Origin: Moniliella sp. 'wahieum'
Taxonomy: Eukaryota > Basidiomycota > Moniliellomycetes > Moniliellales > Moniliellaceae
Length of the DNA stretch: 64,000 bases
Reading direction: 5' to 3'
Assembly (NCBI GenBank): GCA_003971905.1
Contig: RSEE01000010.1
Coordinates: forward strand, 62,001 to 126,000
Shown: one piece after another, positions 60,052-64,000 of the stretch
How positions within the stretch are numbered: the first letter of the stretch is position 1
Layout of the letters: every line of letters starts with the position of its first letter
Notes under the pieces: generated by a model
Databases searched by the model: none
Told to the model about the DNA's origin: nothing
What the model saw: only the letters and a program-made list of their open reading frames with translations
Made by a program: the position numbers and the translations under genes

Positions 60052-63000
60052 TGTTGGCAGATTGTTTTGTCTACTCCGATATAGAAAAGTAGAGATAGAG
60101 ATAAGTAGATCCATTCCCCGTCGACGTGGAACTTATCGGGACTAGAACGGGGTAGATCCTGAGTTCCGGCGGCTGTGAAACCGAGTGTACTTGTTTTCCG
60201 TATCTAGGTTGACCGTTGAACTCAACGTTGTTGACCGGGAGGTCCGAGGGCCAATCACCTCTAAGCCCATTGACCTGGTCCCTTCTCACACATCAAACGC
60301 GCTGAACGCGCATTCGATCGGACTCGCTCGGGCCTCAGACTGGTCTAGCGCCCGAGCCGTTTCGTCTTCTTCTTTTCTTCTTCTTTTTCTTCATCTCCTT
60401 TTTCCTGTCCTGGCCTAGTCCCGCATCCTGTCTTCGAACCATCACCTTCAGCCTCTGTTGTCCATCAGATTTGCTGGGAGACGTAGGCCAATAGAGTTAC
60501 AATCTGAAAAGCTCTCTGGTCTCTCCCTAACAAGGAAAAAAAAAGGGGAAACCCGCCCTACCAACCCTCCATGGACGAGACACGGAAAAGCATACACCTT
60601 TCGAGTCCCATCTCGGACGAGCTCTACCGCCTCATGCCTGGGTGTATCAACAACAAAAGCATCGCCATCCAGTGCATGACAAGGACTACCTGGCGGTTCG
60701 AGAGGGAATCTGGGCAACGCCCAGCTCGAGACCCTCCAACAGCAACACCCATGCCCAACCCGCCACAAATAAGAATCCGAACCCGTCGAACGGTGGAAGC
60801 AACGCGGCAAGCGGGGGAAAGAGCTCTGGCGGAGGATACAATCGCCAACCCTGGCGCCCCAACCAATCGGAAACTCCCACCCGTCCCATTCGAAACCCCA
60901 GTCGTCAAAAAGAAGAAGGACGAGCAAACGTCGCAGCTACGACCGAGTTCCAGGACGAAGGAGCCGGAGAGAATTCAGTCGGACTCCTGGACTTCTAGGA
61001 ACTCGGGAGCGATCTGGGTGAAGATATTCGAGCACTTTATGACAGCGGCGCCTTCCCGACCATATGGAAGGACCGTGGCGTATTCAAAACGATGCGCAAA
61101 TGCGACGACTTAATAGAGCTTGCAAATGGAAAGCACATCCGGGCTGAGGGCCATGGAACGTGCTCCTTCCGCCTGTGCTGTAGGGGGAAAGAAATATTAC
61201 AGTTGAACTCCATGACTGCCTATATGTCCCCTCCTTCCGCTCAAACCTCATCAGCGTCGCCCACCTGTCAAACGCCGGATATGCATCCTGGTTCGCTCCA
61301 AACCGCAAGGGCATATGGTTGAAACCCCCGGAGACAACCAAACGTACACAACATCGCGAGCAGCAAATACGAAATCCGTATACTGAAAGCCCCTTCCACT
61401 CCGCGCGCTGCTCAAACACAAATCCCAAGCCATGGCAGCCACACCCATCCAATCAACTTTCCAATCCGACCAAATCGCTAGAGAACACGTTAGAAAGGCG
61501 CACGAACGATGGAATCATGCCGCCCTCGACCTTCTTCCCTGGCTGCTGACTGCATCCTCCCCACGGGGGCGAAGGTAACCGCAAACCAATTAGCTCGGGC
61601 ACGTCGAGCGGGTTGGGAATGTCCAATCTGCAATAAGGCACTCGCCACCGCTCCAAGCCACCCAGGACGAGCGCGACCCAGCATCTCCACACGCCCCTTC
61701 GAGGTGTTGCATGCGGATGTCGTTGACCTGCCACGCATAACGGGGGCAGGACACGGATTTGCCCTGGTGGCCGTCGACGATTACACGATACACTTTCACC
61801 GTACCTCTGGCCACGAAGGGGACTGCTACGAGGGAGCTCCGCAACCTCATTGTCCGCGAACAGCGACGCGCTCCCGACCGGCTCCTCCGTATTCTCAAAA
61901 CAGACAATGCACCGGAGCTCACGAGCGCGCTGCGTCCCTTCCTTGACAATGAGGGAATTACCGCGGAAACGACCATTCCCGGCCAGAGCCAATCAAACGG
62001 GGTAGCAGAGCGGGCCATCAGAAGCATCACCACCAGAGCGAGACAGCTCATCCTCGCCAGCGGACTTCCGACCGCAGGATGGTGGCAACACGCGCTACAC
62101 AGCGCCCGCTTCACACACAACCTCATGGCACCCACTCCTCATCCCGAAGGTGAAAAGTCACGGTACGAACGATACAAGGGGCACCCTTACCCGATGCCGA
62201 TGCACCCTTCGGAATCCTTGCTTACCTGCATGTCCCCCCCATACAGCGCGACAACAAAATGAGCGCCCGGGCGGAGGAAGCAATGCTGATCGGGTACGAC
62301 CATACCAGAGGAAGCAAGGGCTGGCTCTTCTGTGTGTATGACCAGTCCACATCGGCTTTCCGCCCACGATGGGCAAAACCGTACAAGTGGGGCACAACGA
62401 TGTACCCTGCTGTGTTCCCCATGCGTTTTGCTACTGACATCTCCACTCGACCGCCGCAACAAATCCAACCGACCCACCCGACCGATCCGACTCCAACAGA
62501 AAACTTTAAAAACCAAGCACACAAGAAAACCCTACAAATATGACCCGCAGCAACAACAGACTCGACACCAGACTCGGAACCCACCCCTACCACCACTCCA
62601 CTCCCCACCCCACCCCTAACCCCATCCCCACAACCCCCCGCCGCTACCCACACGGGCGAGGCCACCCCCCGGGTCCCCTGGATCTCGCCACCCTACCCAT
62701 TGCCGACAATCCGGCCGACACCGACTACCATGCCCACGCAGGCAGAACCCTGGCACCCAATCAGGGACCAAGCCTGTACCCAGCTACCAGGATAGCCACC
62801 AAACACGCCCCCATGCAAGGCCTGGCACACCCTCTACCCGACATCCTTACCACCCTTCCTGGATGGCATCGCCCCGCCCGACCACACTGCCATGTCCGCA
62901 CTGGCCCACCGGGGCACTCATCCCCCAGTCCAATTCACCAAGGACGGCGTTCCCTTGGCACCAAAAACGATCAAAGGATTGGAACAACACCCTGCATTCA

Positions 63001-64000
63001 AGCGTGTTTACAAGCGATGGAGGAAGAAATCACAACCCTTAACAACTTTGACACCTACGAATGTGTGCATGCCCCACCCGGTGCACAGGTCCTCATCGGA
63101 CTCTGGCGCATCACTACTAAGACGGACGCAGATGGAAACTTCCTCCGCTACCGAGCCCGCTGGGTGGCAGGCGGCCACCTCCAGTCCGCGGACACGTGGG
63201 GACAAACCTTCGCCCCTGCAGTTCGTACTCCGGCCATCCTCACCCTCATCGTTTTGGCCGAAAAGTATGGACTTCAAATGTTTTCTGCCGACGTAAACTC
63301 GGCCTACCTAAATGCCCCATTGCAGGAGCAAATTTACATGCGGCCGCCCCCGTATTTCCCCGCTCCTGCAGGCATGGTATGGCGCCTGAAGAAGAGTCTG
63401 TATGGCCTCCACCAATCCGGGGCAAACTGGGCCGGATACATCCGCGACCTTCTATGCCTCCGCCTCGGATTCATTCGGAGCCTCACAGAGCCTTGCCTTT
63501 TCATTCGTACCAGCCAGAAATGCGGAACGATCATGCTGGCGGTGCACACCGACGACCTGGCTATTGCATGCACATCGCACGCCGCATATGAGACGTTCCT
63601 TGCAGAGATCAACACCCACATCAAAGTGCGGGGAAATGGGCCCTGCACTACCACCTTGGATGTCAATACGACCGCATCGCCGGAAACCTTTACCTCTCTC
63701 AACCCAAATTCATCGAGGAAACGGCGGAAAAGTATGGTCTCGCAGGACCAAAGGTGCGCCACTTACCTCACCCCACCCACATGATTCCAGCCAGAACGGA
63801 CCCCGAGCCCCCTGCCACACCCCTTGAACAAAAGGACTATCAGGCCAAGATCGGGTCCGGCCTGTGGGCCGCACGCATGGGTCGTCCGGACGCCCTCTTT
63901 GGCGTTTCCGCTCTGAGCCGGTCCACTGCAGACCCATCCCGAGCCCACCGTGCTGCTGCGTCCGACTTCATCCGCTACCTGTACGGGACGAGGAACTACG
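60052..64000 (+). mobile_element. Broken Ty1/copia retrotransposon (fossil 2), incomplete at edge
   Basis: Plus orientation and cut by the right end of the window. Parts in canonical copia order: a gag-like region about 60570-61010; a protease-end/pre-integrase region about 61090-61400 (LANGKHIRAEGHGTCSFRLC); an integrase core about 61550-62260 (EVLHADVVDLPRITGAGHGF, ILKTDNAPELTSALRPFLDN, QSNGVAERAIRSITTRA); a reverse transcriptase about 62990-63780 (VLIGLWRITTKTDADGNF, FSADVNSAYLNAPLQEQIYM, LKKSLYGLHQSGANW, and the catalytic HTDDLAIA); then the start of RNase H (about 63850-64000). The integrase-before-RT order defines Ty1/copia. It is broken, with roughly half a dozen or more breaks, but its domains are nearly complete in extent, so it is younger than fossil 1. 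The 5' LTR limit is unclear; TGTTGGCAG at about 60053 could be its first bases. Confidence 0.85.

Noticed and set aside
61590-62135. Minus-strand frames over copia fossil 2
   Set aside because: Antisense to the integrase region; no features of their own.

Overview
The window is nuclear DNA of a fungus, most likely a basidiomycete, perhaps Ustilaginomycotina (lineage call is low confidence). Reasons: small GT-AG introns of about 60-200 nt with CTAAC/CTGAC-like branch sites; intron-containing tRNAs; divergent gene pairs with short promoters; a fungal gene set (VIP1-like RRM protein, SSP120-like EF-hand protein, KCS1, CDC14, GH16); and a SET9-type H4K20 methyltransferase, which Saccharomyces lacks. 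Coding DNA is visibly GC-rich.

Layout. 0-11 kb: 3' part of leucyl-tRNA synthetase (+), inositol hexakisphosphate kinase KCS1 (-), ALG14 (-), then VIP1-like and SSP120-like genes (+), which abut. 12 kb: a small secreted protein (-). 12.7-16.7 kb: a gene-poor, less GC-rich stretch. 16.7-21.4 kb: CDC14 phosphatase (-), tRNA-Ile (-), a 2OG-Fe(II) oxygenase (-). 24.2-31.5 kb: a head-to-tail array of four about 2.0-kb units, each with one copy of an unrecognised small membrane-protein gene; this is the most unusual host locus here. 32.6-43.2 kb: RPS21 (-), a mucin-like single-pass membrane protein (+), SET9 (-) and RPS4 (+), the last two divergent. 43.8-48.6 kb: tRNA-Gly (-), a CPSF6-like RRM gene (+), a doubtful ORF and a stray 3' fragment of the 2-oxoglutarate dehydrogenase gene KGD1. 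49.3-54.7 kb: divergent ribosomal genes uL23 (-) and uL22 (+), a wax-synthase-like acyltransferase (-) and a secreted GH16 glucanase (+). 55.7-64 kb: a nest of broken Ty1/copia elements and short tandem repeats, running off the right edge.

Most genes are housekeeping (translation, ER N-glycosylation, inositol pyrophosphate signalling, mitotic exit, chromatin) and are not organised as a pathway. Translation is over-represented: LeuRS, eS21, eS4, uL23, uL22 and two tRNAs.

An important caveat: many clearly functional genes (eS4, uL23, uL22, CDC14, SET9, KCS1, GH16, SSP120) carry single-base frame changes, very often in homopolymer runs, while protein conservation continues unbroken in the next frame. 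This looks like residual long-read assembly error rather than gene death, so frames and spans given for those genes are approximate. LeuRS, ALG14, VIP1 and RPS21 read cleanly.
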